Shown: positions 33,832 through 44,492 of the stretch, piece after piece
Numbering within the stretch: position 1 is the first letter of the stretch
Layout of the letters: every line of letters starts with the position of its first letter
Source of the DNA: Lindgomyces ingoldianus
Lineage: Eukaryota > Ascomycota > Dothideomycetes > Pleosporales > Lindgomycetaceae
NCBI RefSeq assembly: GCF_010093535.1
Contig: NW_022985166.1
Location: 1,960,156-2,024,155 of the forward strand
Length of the DNA: 64,000 bases
Direction: 5' to 3'
Position numbers and translations under genes: made by a program
Notes under the pieces: generated by a model
What the model saw: only the letters and a program-made list of their open reading frames with translations
What the model was told of the DNA's origin: nothing
Database searches by the model: none

Positions 33832-34352
33832 TTGGAGGGTTTGGATGGTTTGAGCGTGATGAGCAGACAATTAAGGAAACGGTTTCTCGAAACGGTCTTG
33901 AAAAGTTTTTGGTTCTTGAACAAGAGCCTAGGGGGTCGCAGATTGTTGAAAGTCGGTTGGGTTGTAGATGAGGGTAGACTTATTGAGTGTTATAGGGGAA
34001 AGAAGAGTTATGGGGAAGTTGTGTTGTCCATTGAATGGCCAGTGATGAGAAGGGTCATGTGCAATTAAAGGGGACTCACGGCAAGACGTTTTATCTGTGG
34101 AATTCAAGAATGGCCTGTTGGGAAAACAGCCGTTAATTGAAACACTGATCTCTTAGGGGAGTCACTAGGCCTCTCTAAAGCCCCATTGGTTCATGATATC
34201 CTACTATCATACCGCCATTACGAATTACAAAAATGTAGTGCAGTAGAAAATGTGCACAATCGGGTATAGACGAAAACAAAGCCATAGAAAACAAAAATGA
34301 TAGCCTCACCACACAGATTCCCAGTACCCAGGAAAGAAGATCTAGAAGGAAA
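33832..34352. other. Intergenic; may hold the missing 5' exon of the 33062 gene
   Basis: No clear gene. A plus-strand frame runs from 33610 to 34068 but overlaps the better supported minus-strand exon and lacks any feature. Confidence 0.35.
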
Positions 34353-35951
34353 CTAAGTTCCAGGATTTGGGTGGCCACCTGGGGGCTTGCTCTCCACCTC
34401 ACTGGGTTGGGTCGGTGCCGGGCTTCCCACTTCACTAACCGCTCCTCTCGGTGTGCTTTCTACCTCACTGACTGGTGCTTGGGGCGTGCTCGCTACCTCG
34501 CTGACTTCCGCTGGCGCTGCTCGTGGTGTGCTTGCTACCTCGCTGACCTCTCCTAGCGCTGCCTGTGGCGTGCTCGCTACTTCGCTAACAGTGGGAGCTG
34601 GTTTGCCCTCGGCCTCCGCCCTTGGCTGATTTTCTTGCCCATATGTCGGCGGGGGCATGGGGACGCCCGAGTACGATTGCTGTGATACAGGGCTAGGGCT
34701 TGGATACGGTTGCTGGCCGGGCATTAAAGGATTCTGGTAAGGCTGTTGTTGGTATGGCATCATCCCTGGTGGTGGATAAGGTTGCGGAACGCCTTGCATA
34801 GAATACGGTTGCTGCATGTATGGCTGCTGGACATATCCCTGCGGCATACCAGTCATTGGAGGCATCCCACCATTTGGAGGCACCCCGCCATTGGGTGGCG
34901 GGATTCCTCCATTCTGGCCGGTCTGCGCTGGCAGATACCCCACCGTATTCCTAGAATATTGACCCAGAAGAGACACTGGATACGAGTGTCGGAATCCCCA
35001 TTTCCACCACAGCTTGAACCGTGTCCAGCCTCCCATATTCTTCCATTGCTCTCGCAGCATCTTCTGATCTTCTTTACTACGAGCCGATTGCGAGCGCGTG
35101 AAGCATGCAACCCATAGCGAGATGCAAATCCAAGATATTGTGCCGAATCGCAAACATCCTTGACCTGTCATTAGCCTCCGGAACCAGAAATAACTCTCGA
35201 TAAACCCAAGGACGAATAGCGAAGGGAGCAGAGTTGCGATAATGATAACCCAGACTTTGAGACTTGTGCACCCGCCATATCCATAGCAGTATGTATAAGA
35301 GTATCCGCCGTTACCGCCTCCAGAACGCGCCGTGGAGCTGGGATAGTAGCTGTTGTAGGTGTACTGGTAGGGTTTAGAGCAGCGCGAAACATATGCTGTG
35401 TAGTAATATTCCGTGCTTGTTGTAAACGGAACAGCACTCTGAGACAGATACCAGGTCTCGGTAACTCCACCTCCGTACCCGGTCGTTGTTGCAGTCTTTT
35501 TGCTCGTGGCTGTGACCTGATCCGTGACTTCGGATGGAATGAACACTAACTCTGTGGTAGTGAACTCGAACGAGGATGAGCATGTCGTCGGTGCCGTGTA
35601 CACCACCGGCATGTAGAAGAAAACATCTGTTGTTTGGCCAGTTGTGGTCGTGGGTTGGAGATCGGAATCTCCGACCGCATTGGGTGGGTAGAAGACGGAG
35701 ACAACTTGGAGGTCATAGTAGGTGCGCGCGTAAGTTGTAGTTGATATCGCGGTGACAGTTGGAGTCACGCCGGATTTGATCGTGCGCGTCCTGGTATACG
35801 TGTATGAGTCCAGGGTGGTGCCGAATGTGTAGGTTGAAACAGTCAGTGAGAGCTCGAGATTCTCGGTCGCAGTCCAGAATGCGGCATTCGCGATGGCGAT
35901 GTTGAGTGCGGCAGCCAACCAGACGATCGTTTGCGCAAACTTGTATGCCAT
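34353..35951 (-). CDS. Secretory-pathway single-pass membrane protein with proline-rich tail
   Basis: This is an intronless frame of 532 residues from the ATG at 35951; the frame extends to 35972 only through a TTG. Residues 1-24 are a signal peptide (KFAQTIVWLAAALNIAIANA). Residues 25-245 are a Thr/Ser/Tyr-rich ectodomain with TYTRTRTIKSG and TTCSSSFEFTTTELVF, likely O-glycosylated. Around 248-270 is a membrane helix (VWVIIIATLLPSLFVLGFIE), with a second hydrophobic stretch following (FGTISWICISLWVACF). The cytosolic part has a WTRFKLWWKWGFRHSYP segment, then a Pro/Gly/Gln-rich tract with repeated QQPY, then six near-copies of SEVASTP or close variants. It resembles wall-sensor-like or Pth11-adjacent uncharacterised proteins. 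The function is unknown. Confidence 0.82.
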   Translation of the reverse strand: MAYKFAQTIVWLAAALNIAIANAAFWTATENLELSLTVSTYTFGTTLDSYTYTRTRTIKSGVTPTVTAISTTTYARTYYDLQVVSVFYPPNAVGDSDLQPTTTTGQTTDVFFYMPVVYTAPTTCSSSFEFTTTELVFIPSEVTDQVTATSKKTATTTGYGGGVTETWYLSQSAVPFTTSTEYYYTAYVSRCSKPYQYTYNSYYPSSTARSGGGNGGYSYTYCYGYGGCTSLKVWVIIIATLLPSLFVLGFIESYFWFRRLMTGQGCLRFGTISWICISLWVACFTRSQSARSKEDQKMLREQWKNMGGWTRFKLWWKWGFRHSYPVSLLGQYSRNTVGYLPAQTGQNGGIPPPNGGVPPNGGMPPMTGMPQGYVQQPYMQQPYSMQGVPQPYPPPGMMPYQQQPYQNPLMPGQQPYPSPSPVSQQSYSGVPMPPPTYGQENQPRAEAEGKPAPTVSEVASTPQAALGEVSEVASTPRAAPAEVSEVASTPQAPVSEVESTPRGAVSEVGSPAPTQPSEVESKPPGGHPNPGT

Positions 35952-38372
35952 TGTCGAGAAATCCGCGTCCAAGAGGTGTCCGTTGCGCAGGGCTGCTAGC
36001 CCTCATCATGCGGCGGGATCAATCATTTTAAGAACGCGGGAGTCATCCCTCAACCGGTGAAACACTCTTTTCTTTCCATGGCGCCAAGCAAGAAAACGTG
36101 ACGTTGTGCGGTTCAAGAAGGGATCGCGAGCCAATCGCCTGGTGGTTTTTAATCTACTTTGCTCGTGTTTGCGGTCCAGGACGAGGCTGGACCCGTATTC
36201 AGGCTTGGGTCGACATGGGTCAGGGATTTGAAGGATCACCAATATCTCACTCCCACTTGGAGCTATTAGGCAGTAGATATGAATATATTGAGAAAAGGGG
36301 TCCCATCTTATTCAAGTAGTAAAGAGACATAGTCGAACGGAAAGCGCAGGCGCTGTGGTTGTCGCGTTGCGAAAAGAATGAGTGTAAAGACTCTGGGGTT
36401 AAGGTTTTTGGTGGATCGACCGAAGAAATGTGGCGCTCAGAAAATACGAGATACGAAACACGAGGCGAGAGCCTCGCCTTCTTGATTGGGTGGCAAGCGC
36501 CGACTTTGATGCTGAAAATAAACAACACTGCTTCTGTGTGTGGAGGGAGAGATGGTGATTGACAAACTCAAAGATCTGAACGTACGGATCTGTACTCCGT
36601 AATGAACCGCAAGATGTCTACGGATCCGTACTATGTGGCACGATACACAAAGAACAGCCAACGCGACGAACACATAGAGGAAGAGCGATCCTAATCAAGC
36701 TTAGATTATGCTTGTCGACAAGCAGTCTTTGTCGTCCTTCGACATCCTGAAGGCCCGCGCAGGTGCTCGAGAATCTCGAAGCACGGATACATTTTCCAGG
36801 CTCTATCGATACCACAGGCAAGCGACGTGTGAATTCTCCTGGAAAATACGAGTTCAATATGAGCTTGAGGCCGGGATTTCGACGCTCCAGGAGGTTTCTT
36901 TCATCGAAAAAAAGGGTTGTCAGCCAGGAAGAAGATCAGCATTTAACCATTCTTTTAAACACGTCCTGTACGGTATGATGCATCGGGCCGCTTCGAAGAT
37001 AGAACGGCTGGCATCCTTGCACAGGAGCCTCAGGATGGGAAAGGGGGAAAGGGAAACTCAGACCTTTCAGACAACGCCTTAGTGTATCCCTCTGTGCAAC
37101 GGCTTTCAAAACAACCGTCCGGCTTACGTTCAATGGATGGTCCGGCATCTCTAATTGGAGGCGCTTCAACTAAGACGCTGGCTTTGTCTACGGAAGATCG
37201 AAAATATAGACAGGTTGGTTCTGTTGCCTGGAAGGCCACCGAAGGTGTTATAGAAAGAGGCAAGAGAAACGCTTGGCATCTAAAACCTGCCTTTGAACGA
37301 CGTACTTCCGAGCCATTACCAGAAAGGAGGCTTACGGAGCTTCTGTAATAATTCGTGAACTCACGGGGTTGCCGCCAAGCTCGATACTGTGGTACACTGT
37401 CATGTATGTCGAGTGGGTGAAGTATGCTGAACAGGTATCCGGAACTTGAGCCACGCACTGGGCGAACAAGGACTCGGGAAAATATGCCAAACACACCAGA
37501 TCCTGCAGGTTCACCAAGGAAACGTCGGATGTGAGTTGGGATGCGTCGGTCCGACGACCTGGTCTCTGGGCTTTGCTGAGTCGACGAGTTCTTGGATGAC
37601 GAGGCCGAGATGTGTGGGGTGTGGCCCAGTTCAGGATTCCGTCCAGGATCTTATCACCTTCTTGGGCAAAGAGCAAGGGTATTGGAGTCGTAAAAGATGG
37701 TTGAAGTCTCAGGGAATCTTGGCTTGCGGAGAGTGGGGAAGAATTCGGCGTTGAAGTCCCCGAGGCGGACGTGATGTTAGAGCGAGGGAGAAATTTGTGC
37801 TGCCTCGAGCTTCTCTTTTTGGCCTGGACACCTCAAACATGAGCGGTGATGTTCGTGTTTGTGGAAAGGTTGTCACGTCGTTCCCTTGATCAGACCTTGA
37901 TCCTTAGCCCCACCGCCCACTCAGCCGCACCAACCTGCTTCCTCCGCAACGGAAGTAAGCCTCAACACCAGTCCACTATCGCGGTAAAACTGCCCCCCAA
38001 CGTTCGGCAGATGTCCTCGCACCCATTCCATCCAATATTCTCGGGCTACTTTCCCAATTCATCCTAAATCCCACGAGTCAACGTTCGCGACAATCCTCCA
38101 CGTGCCAGGTGTGGATCCACTTTGCTACCCCGCTTGCAAAACCCCCCGGCATCCACCAATTACCCCAGATTGTCCCATTTTATCACCGTAATCTTCTCGT
38201 ACTACCTAACAAGGCCTGGATTGGCATCCCGCAGGATGAATAATGTCACTGTAGTTCCGCTCCTGCGGGAGTACAAGAAGTAGGTCGGGAACATTGACTG
38301 AGCCCCTTGAGGCCATTTTCAAAAACCTCAATATCCAACCGTCCACGCCAGTCCGGAAGAACAGTGCGCAGG
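35952..38372. other. Long gene-free stretch
   Basis: About 2.4 kb without a supported gene. On the minus strand near 37332-37560 a frame (LVNLQDLVCLAYFPESLF and following) looks protein-like and ends at a GTGAGT donor-like site, but no family or partner exon was found. Confidence 0.35.
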
Positions 38373-40131
38373 ATGGCTTCCCCCAGTTATTTGCCAGGCG
38401 ACATCAAAGCCGACCTCACAGGCGATGACAAGAAGATCGAAGATCTAGGCGAGAAGAAGTTGAGTTCAGATGGCGAGATTGAAGCAAACGTAGTTGAACT
38501 CAACGAAGCCGAAGCGAGAAGAATACTGAAAAAAGTTGACTTCAGATTGGTGCCATTACTGTCCTTGTTGTATCTTGTCGCATTCATAGACAGGAGCAAT
38601 AGTAAGTCCTTCCTTATGTTGCCAGAATTGAAAGCCTGGGAATTGACCGAGTGCAGTCGGAAATGCAAAAATTGCAGGACTTACAAAAGACCTGCACATG
38701 GTTGGTCTCCAGTACAACACCGCTGTCACTCTCTTCTTCGTCCCGTACACACTGCTCGAGGTCCCTAGCAACATCGTTCTAAAGATGATGAGACCGTCTC
38801 GGTGGATAGCCATCCTGATGTTTTGCTGGGGTCTTACCATGACGTGAGAACATCTACCCAACTAGGGAGCATGGTGACTGATGCTCTTTGCAGACTTATG
38901 GGCCTCGTGAACAGTTATGGGGGTCTTCTTGCAGCACGATTCTTCCTGGGCGTCACCGAGGTTAGTACCAAGCATTTCCAAGCGAAGCCACAAGCTTAAT
39001 TCTGCCACAGTCGGGTTTCTTCCCAGCCGCAACATTCCTCTTGACCCTCTGGTATCGACGATATGAAGTGCAACGCCGCATGGCTGTGTTCTATATCGCA
39101 GCCTCCCTCTCGGGTGCTTTTAGCGGACTTCTGGCCTACGCTATCCAGAAACTCAATTCACGGGCTGGCCTCTCAGGGTGGCAGTGGATTTTCCTCATCG
39201 AAGGCCTCATTCCAGTGTTTCTCTCGTTGTTTATTTGGAAGCTCCTACCTGACAGCCCCGAGACGGCGCGGTTCTTAACTCAGGAAGAGAGAGACTTCCT
39301 TGTGAACAGACTAGCAGAGGAGACTGGGACAGGACACGGAAGGGTGACGAATCAGGACAAGATTCAGAAACACCATATCTTGGCTGGCTTGTCCGATTGG
39401 AAGGTTTGGGCCGCGGTAGTTATATTTTGGGGTAATACTGTTGGTGTGTATGGGTAGGTGTTATCCACTTTTCACTGTCCTGTTTTAGCAACCTACTTAC
39501 ACACTATAGATTCACGGCAACCGTTCCAACCGTCATTCAGCAGCTCGGATATTCAGCCGCCAACGCTCAACTGCTGACCATTCCTATCTACGTCTTCGCC
39601 TCTATTGTAACTCTAATCTTTGCGTTTTGGTCCGACTTCCGACAAGCACGATCGCCCTTTATCGTCGCTGGTTATTGCATTGCCGCTTGCGGCTTCATCG
39701 CGCAACTAGCAATCCCCCATCCAAAGTACCCGGGCTTGACATACGGCTTCCTATTCCCAGTTGCGGCAGGTCTGTACTGTCCCTTTATCTGCCTGGTATG
39801 TTGGATCGCCAACAACTTAGCGCCGAGCTCCAAGCGCGCTGTCGGGATGGCTCTTTTAATATCGGTCGGAAACATGGGCGGAATCATGGGGTCGAACATA
39901 TACATCGCACGCGAGGCGCCTAAGTATCATACCGGCTTTGGTGTTTCTTTGACTATGGTGTGCTGCGCTATCCTCATGACTTTTGTCTTGAGATGGGGAT
40001 ATACGAGGGAGAATAACAAGCGGGCAAAGTTGTTGATGGAGAATACAGAGGAGGAGATTAAGAGTAGGTACACGGAGCAAGAGATGCTGGATTTGGGTGA
40101 CCGGAGCCCATTTTTTAGGTACACGCTTTGA
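38373..40131 (+). CDS. MFS anion:cation symporter (allantoate/nicotinate permease type), five exons
   Basis: Exons are 38373-38601, 38657-38843, 38894-38960, 39011-39453 and 39510-40131, giving 515 residues. All four introns are 50-56 bp with standard borders, and every join keeps frame. The first helix ends LLYLVAFIDRSN, continuing IGNAKIAGL after intron 1, a hallmark of the ACS family (Dal5, Tna1, Liz1). SGFFPAATFLLTLWYRRYEVQRR is the motif region before helix 5. WQWIFLIEGLIPV and LLPDSPETARFLTQEER follow, as expected. The last helix region contains NNLAPSSKRAVGMALLISVGNMGG. It probably imports a carboxylate-type compound (allantoate, nicotinate, vitamin or similar) across the plasma membrane with protons. 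The exact substrate is unknown. No adjacent catabolic gene was recognised. Confidence 0.92.
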
Positions 40132-40495
40132 TTGCGGCGGACTAGAGAAGAATGAATTAATGAGATGAGTTCATATCAAGCCGCTGCCTAGTCCTCGGCG
40201 CAGTCACATGATGCACTACACTGAGTCCTATGCGTGCTATCTATCACGAGAATTTCTAAGTCGTTTGGGCACTTCCGTCACGTTGAAATTTCATCGCTTA
40301 TCTAACGTCAACCATGGCGTACTTTCCCATTTCTATATACGCAGGAACACTAACCCAATTCAAGAAATCGCCAACATCTTCCGACTCCGACCAAAAACCC
40401 TCTCCCCTACAAGCACTTTCACATACTATTCCACTCACCACTATACAAACACTCAACCACTATATACCCACTTCTCTAGAGATTCACAGACAAGA
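40132..40495. other. Short intergenic between convergent genes
   Basis: This holds the 3' flanks of the ACS transporter (+) and of the KREA-repeat locus (-). Nothing else seen. Confidence 0.5.
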
Positions 40496-40997
40496 TTAGA
40501 TATCGACCATGCCCGCAAGCTTAGCCTCGCGTTTCCCCTCTGCTTGTTTCTGCAGTATTTTATTAGCAAGGTTGTAGAAACGATTAGTAGTTGCTACACA
40601 CCTTCACAGTCCAACCTCCAACGCTTCGGAAACCACCTCCAGTGCTCGATGTGGCTTCGCTCGCCTCGCGTTTGACTGTACAGCGATCTACTCCTCCAAA
40701 GCCGCCACCCATATTAGGTGTAACCTCTCCAGTCTCATGTTTAACGGTCCACTGTCTGACGCCACCGAAGCCACCGCCGGTGTTAGATGTAGCTTCTCCC
40801 GCTTCACGTTTACAGTCGAGCGGCTGATACCGCCGAATCCACCACTCGTATTGGGAGAAGCTGCTTTGCGTTCCTTCTATATGGATTGTAAGAATTCGAA
40901 AGAACAAATCAAAGGTGCTACTTACTGCAGCATCAACGGGGAGAGAAGCAGCCGAGGCGAGAATGCTAAAAGACATAAGTGTAATGGTGAATTTTAT
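40496..40997 (-). pseudogene. Damaged Kex2-type repeat peptide precursor
   Basis: Minus-strand parts are a signal-peptide exon (40926-40976, or from 40997), a repeat exon (40602-40876) and a tail exon (40496-40549). Intron 1 starts GTAAGTAG and ends ATATAG (49 bp). Intron 2 starts GTGTGT, has a TACTAATC branch site and ends CTGCAG (52 bp). The repeat exon has four ~23-residue units ending in a WTV-like triplet and starting with KREA (KHET in one, RKAA in the first), each with a GGFGG core. The tail exon ends EGKREAKLAGMVDI. KR-EA is the Kex2 plus dipeptidyl-peptidase signature of pheromone precursors and kexin-processed peptides. No Cys-containing alpha-pheromone core is present. Damage: the best signal peptide would start at a codon that is now ATA (40997), the next ATG being 40976, and one base is missing between units 1 and 2. 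Retaining intron 1 happens to keep units 2-4 in frame (open frame 40584-40976). Confidence 0.6.
40605..40876 (-). repeat. Four 69-bp coding repeats (KREA units)
   Basis: Units lie at about 40812-40876, 40743-40811, 40674-40742 and 40605-40673. The last three are exactly 69 bp and aligned in frame. The first is divergent and in the neighbouring frame. Conserved positions encode the basic pair, the GGFGG core and the final TV. Confidence 0.8.
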
Positions 40998-41078
40998 GTT
41001 GGAGATGGTGCTTTACTTGATTCAGAAGAAGATGCTAGGTAATTGATTAAATCAGACATGTATGGTCTCAAAACTCCT

Positions 41079-41085
41079 CTTTATA
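41079..41085 (-). promoter_or_regulatory. TATA box of the KREA-repeat locus
   Basis: TATAAAG on the minus strand lies about 80-110 bases before the candidate start codons. Confidence 0.5.
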
Positions 41086-41862
41086 CCTCCCCGAGGAAAG
41101 TAGGCGGTCACCCTTCCGGACGCTGCAGGGACCAAGCACAGTATTTTGCAGGATAACTGTGTATTCCTAAACCATGAACATTCTTCGTGTTTTGAAACTG
41201 GCGAACGGGATCTACCTTCTGTCATCGCGGTTAGTTGGTCGATCCTTCGTCCTCTACAAACACAACGGTGCCGCAAAACCCGGGGTAAATATTTCTCATC
41301 CTACCTGCCATCATCTTAGCTTTTGCCGCAACCTGCGCGTTTGCAGTTCACACATAGACGGGTTCGAAGCACGTTCTCGATATTAGCCCGTGGATATTCG
41401 CAGATTTTAGGGGGGCTGGGGACATTAGTCCAGAGGTAGGCCAGCGCCCTCAGCGGGCGCTCAGCGAAGCCTCGGACACCGACTTTTGCGCATTATACAA
41501 ATCTTACATCGGATTTTTTGGCATCACCACATTTTCCATTCTCGCTGCTCTGCATTGCGTTTAATATTGTTTATTAACATGTAATTCTCAATTCCAGGCT
41601 ACGTAGCAGCTTAGCTGCTTGGCGGTGATTTGTATCTCTCCAAGCCCACCCTTATGAAATGCACGACGAGCACTGGTTGTAAGCGCACGAATTAATGTTC
41701 AGTATAAGCAAGGACTTCGGTTGATTCGAGCGAGTTGATCCCGGCTTGAGACGGCAAGAAATACTCAACTGGCTGAAGCTCAAGTGCCCTGTCCAGGTGA
41801 AATTCAGAGGATTTTTTGATTCAATTCTAGTCTCAGAGCTATCAACAGGAGAAGCCTGACAA
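41086..41862. other. Intergenic, no gene recognised
   Basis: Short frames only; nothing else seen. Confidence 0.45.
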
Positions 41863-42362
41863 ATGGCATGTTACGATATTAAAGCCGAGGACTTCATGCT
41901 CTGCGACATCTCTGTACCAAAGCGTGCGGATTTGGGAAGCGCGGTGAGGTTCCTGGATGACATCGGGACGCGGGTTTTAACAAGACTTCGCCAACCGCAC
42001 CTACCGTCTTCAACCTCATGCCATGTACATAATTAATAGACCTCAGAAATATAGAAGGCACAGAAATCTACCTCCCGCCTGAGCTCCGCGCCCACCCAAA
42101 CCTCCCATATCGCCTCGACTTTTGCTGGTATATGGAGTCTCGGGATGCTATACGTGGCGAGGATCTTCCAGGATTTCCTTGGAAAGTGGTGAGTGTAGAT
42201 GGGGGGTTCGTGGCATTTAGAAAGGAGCCGAATAGGTTGTTGCGAAAGTTGCCTGAGAAGTCTAAGGTTGTGGTTGGGAGGATGTTGGATGCGGATCCTG
42301 AGGCAAAGGTTTCGTGGGTTCAGGGTATCACTGATGTCTCGTTGCAGGGAAAGAGTATGTGA
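41863..42362 (+). pseudogene. Unknown two-part gene or relic
   Basis: The frame starting ATG at 41863 reads MACYDIKAEDFMLCDISVPK and stops near 42035. A second coding-like frame from about 42051 to 42362 contains GTEIYLPPELRAHPNLPYRL and VVSVDGGFVAFRKEPNRLLR. The two are likely parts of one small protein (about 140-160 residues) joined by an intron or broken by a frameshift. A GTGAGG donor near 41951 with the CCTCAG acceptor at 42049 was considered but does not restore the frame exactly. Family not recognised. Confidence 0.35.
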
Positions 42363-43399
42363 AGTAGTGCAGAGTGAGGGAACGAGGCGATGGGGTCATG
42401 ACGATTCATGGAATGTAGCACTTTTGCTACTGTTACTGATCGTAGCAATCTCTTAGCAGTTAGAACAAAAGTGAATTCTCTTCTGGTACTGTACAGTTAA
42501 TGAGGCTCTAGCTACTGCAGCAACTGCCTATTTTAATTGATGTCTTAGTGTATTTGTGCTTGCCTTGGCACCTCCTGTTCCACAGTAGCCCTTTACTAAT
42601 CCGAGCGAAAACTTTCTCCGTGAACGCGGTATCAAACCACTAGATTTTGTAATTTTTGAACCATCGTATCCATCATTAGTACAGCAAAGTAAATTCACTC
42701 TTTATTTTGCCTGATTCTAGCTTTCTTAAAACTAAGTAGGCACGCCTTGCAAACACACAGCAGCAGTGCACTAATACTGCTAGTCTAGTCTCCTTGTTGT
42801 AGCTAAAGCTAGAAAGGCAATTATAATTAATTATGACTAGCTATCGCCTTCTACAATAAAGGCTATGTAGCTACGACGCAACTAGAACTCTAGACGACTT
42901 TTTTCCATATAGTTAAGCAGTATCGGCCATATTAACAATATTATGCTATAGTTGATCCCTCTAGAGCCTCTGGAAACACTAGTTGCTGCAGTTACTGAAG
43001 TTACTATACTAAACAAAAGCTTCACCCTTAATTAACCTAGTAGTAACTGTTACTGCCTGTAAGGCCGCTTTAATCTCTCTATCTGAAAGAATGAAACACT
43101 ATTACTGCTTGTAGGGCCGTAGCAACAGTACTGACAGTAACTTACGTTCTATTAACCACCATAGATAGAGTATCGATGCAGAAAAAAGAGAGGTAGACAA
43201 AGTAGGATGCAAGGAAATGATGTTAATTATGCAGACGAAATAAATCACTTCTTTTCCGAGAATTATCTCAAACGGACAGATCGAGTGCTTGGATAAGTTC
43301 TGTTCCGTCCAGATGGCTATACGAAGGGAAATACAGAGTCCCCAGGCTCAAGAACTGCTTAAGTGACATCGCCACCGATCTCCATAATTCCTCTCAGCC
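42363..43399. other. AT-rich gene-free stretch, probable repeat relic
   Basis: From about 42430 to 43260 the DNA is AT-rich, with many CTAG/TAGT words and recurring short phrases around GTTACTG and TGTA(G/A)GGCCG (near 43047 and 43106). It resembles transition-mutated repeat DNA and borders the damaged NmrA relic. No transposase recognised. Confidence 0.45.
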
Positions 43400-44492
43400 C
43401 CCTCAACTCCCCCCTGCAAGCTCAACAGCCCCTATAGCAACCTCCTTCAACATCACTCCCGGTAATCCCAACTTCCTATTTCATACCTCCTGCCCTTTCC
43501 TAAAATCATATCCTGCATCCACATCCGCCTCAAAACTCAGCGCCAGTAACTCATACACCTTACCATAATCCCCCGCATCAAACTCCTCCTTCAATTCCTT
43601 CGCAACTGGCGCCGACCCCATTTCTTCAACACTTCACTGCTCCCCGGTAGCTTTCTCGAGAGCGACGATGACGTCGCGGGACGAGGCGACAAAGTCAAAC
43701 GGGGGGAGTTGGGTGTTGGAAGTTTGGGAGTAGAGAAGCAGCGAATGGACAACGGCGAGATGAGTGTAGGTGGAGGTGGTAATGCTGAAGCGTGAAAGAC
43801 CCGAGCCGTCGATGGTGGCATGCATGCTTTTAACGGAGATCCCGAGAAATTTGCGGCTTTTGGCGGAGTTTAAGGCCCTTTGAAGCTTAGCTAATGACCA
43901 TACTGTGTAACTAAACGCCTATAAAGCTTGAAGGGGGAGAAGGGAAGGCAGGGCGGGTAGGCGTGGGGATGAGCGTATCAAGACTCACATGAAAAACTCG
44001 TCCACGTAAACTCCCCCTTCGACTCCTCTACCTTCTTCTAACGATATTACAGCATACCGCCTTTGGCGTCATATACGGGAACCAGTTTTCTAGCTCTTGG
44101 ATCAAGATTGTTGGTACTGAATTTTGAAGGGATAAATTGCTTCACTCCCGCGGCGACGGCCGCATTTATAAATCGAATCGAAAAAAATCATCTTTAGTGA
44201 TGGGTACGGTACTTAATGCTCGATAACAGCGTCCTAGCCGTTGAACGTGGCGGTAAGTTCTGAAACGGTGAATTCATCAGATACTTTGACTACGTGGAGG
44301 TTTGGGGGGAAGGTGGCGGAGCAGCTGGTGCGGGTTAGGAGGGCGGCGTTGAAGGCGGGTTTGGAGAGGAGGGCGCTAAGAATGGGAGCGCCGACGGAAC
44401 GGGTTCACTTGGTGATGTCAGAATGGGGTAGATTAGGCGATGAGAAGGCGTACACCGGTGATGATGATGTTCTTTAGGGTGGTGGAGTACAT
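43400..44492 (-). pseudogene. NmrA-like (isoflavone reductase-type) pseudogene
   Basis: The minus strand holds, in order, STTLKNIIITG (44492 on), GAPILSALLSKPAFNAALLT, NLHVVKVSDEFTVSELTA, QFIPSKFSTNNLDPRARKLV, then KFLGISVKSMHATIDGSG, LPPFDFVASSRDVIVALEKA and APVAKELKEEFDAGDYGKVY. This is the full layout of an NmrA-like Rossmann-fold protein (NAD(P)-binding redox sensor or reductase) of about 300 residues. It is interrupted by many stops and frame changes. Stops sit where Trp or Gln codons would be expected: after GEQ near 43636, after GQEV near 43487 and after TFNG near 44235. Such TGG to TGA and CAG to TAG changes are what repeat-induced point mutation produces. It is non-functional. Confidence 0.8.

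Noticed and set aside
33610..34068. 152-codon plus-strand frame
   Set aside because: It overlaps the minus-strand exon with Cys-rich coding sequence and itself has no domain, signal or family resemblance.
40591..40827. Plus-strand Pro-rich repeat frame (KPPPVLDVAS type)
   Set aside because: It is the reverse-strand reading of the KREA repeats. Signal exon, introns, TATA box and tail all support the minus strand.
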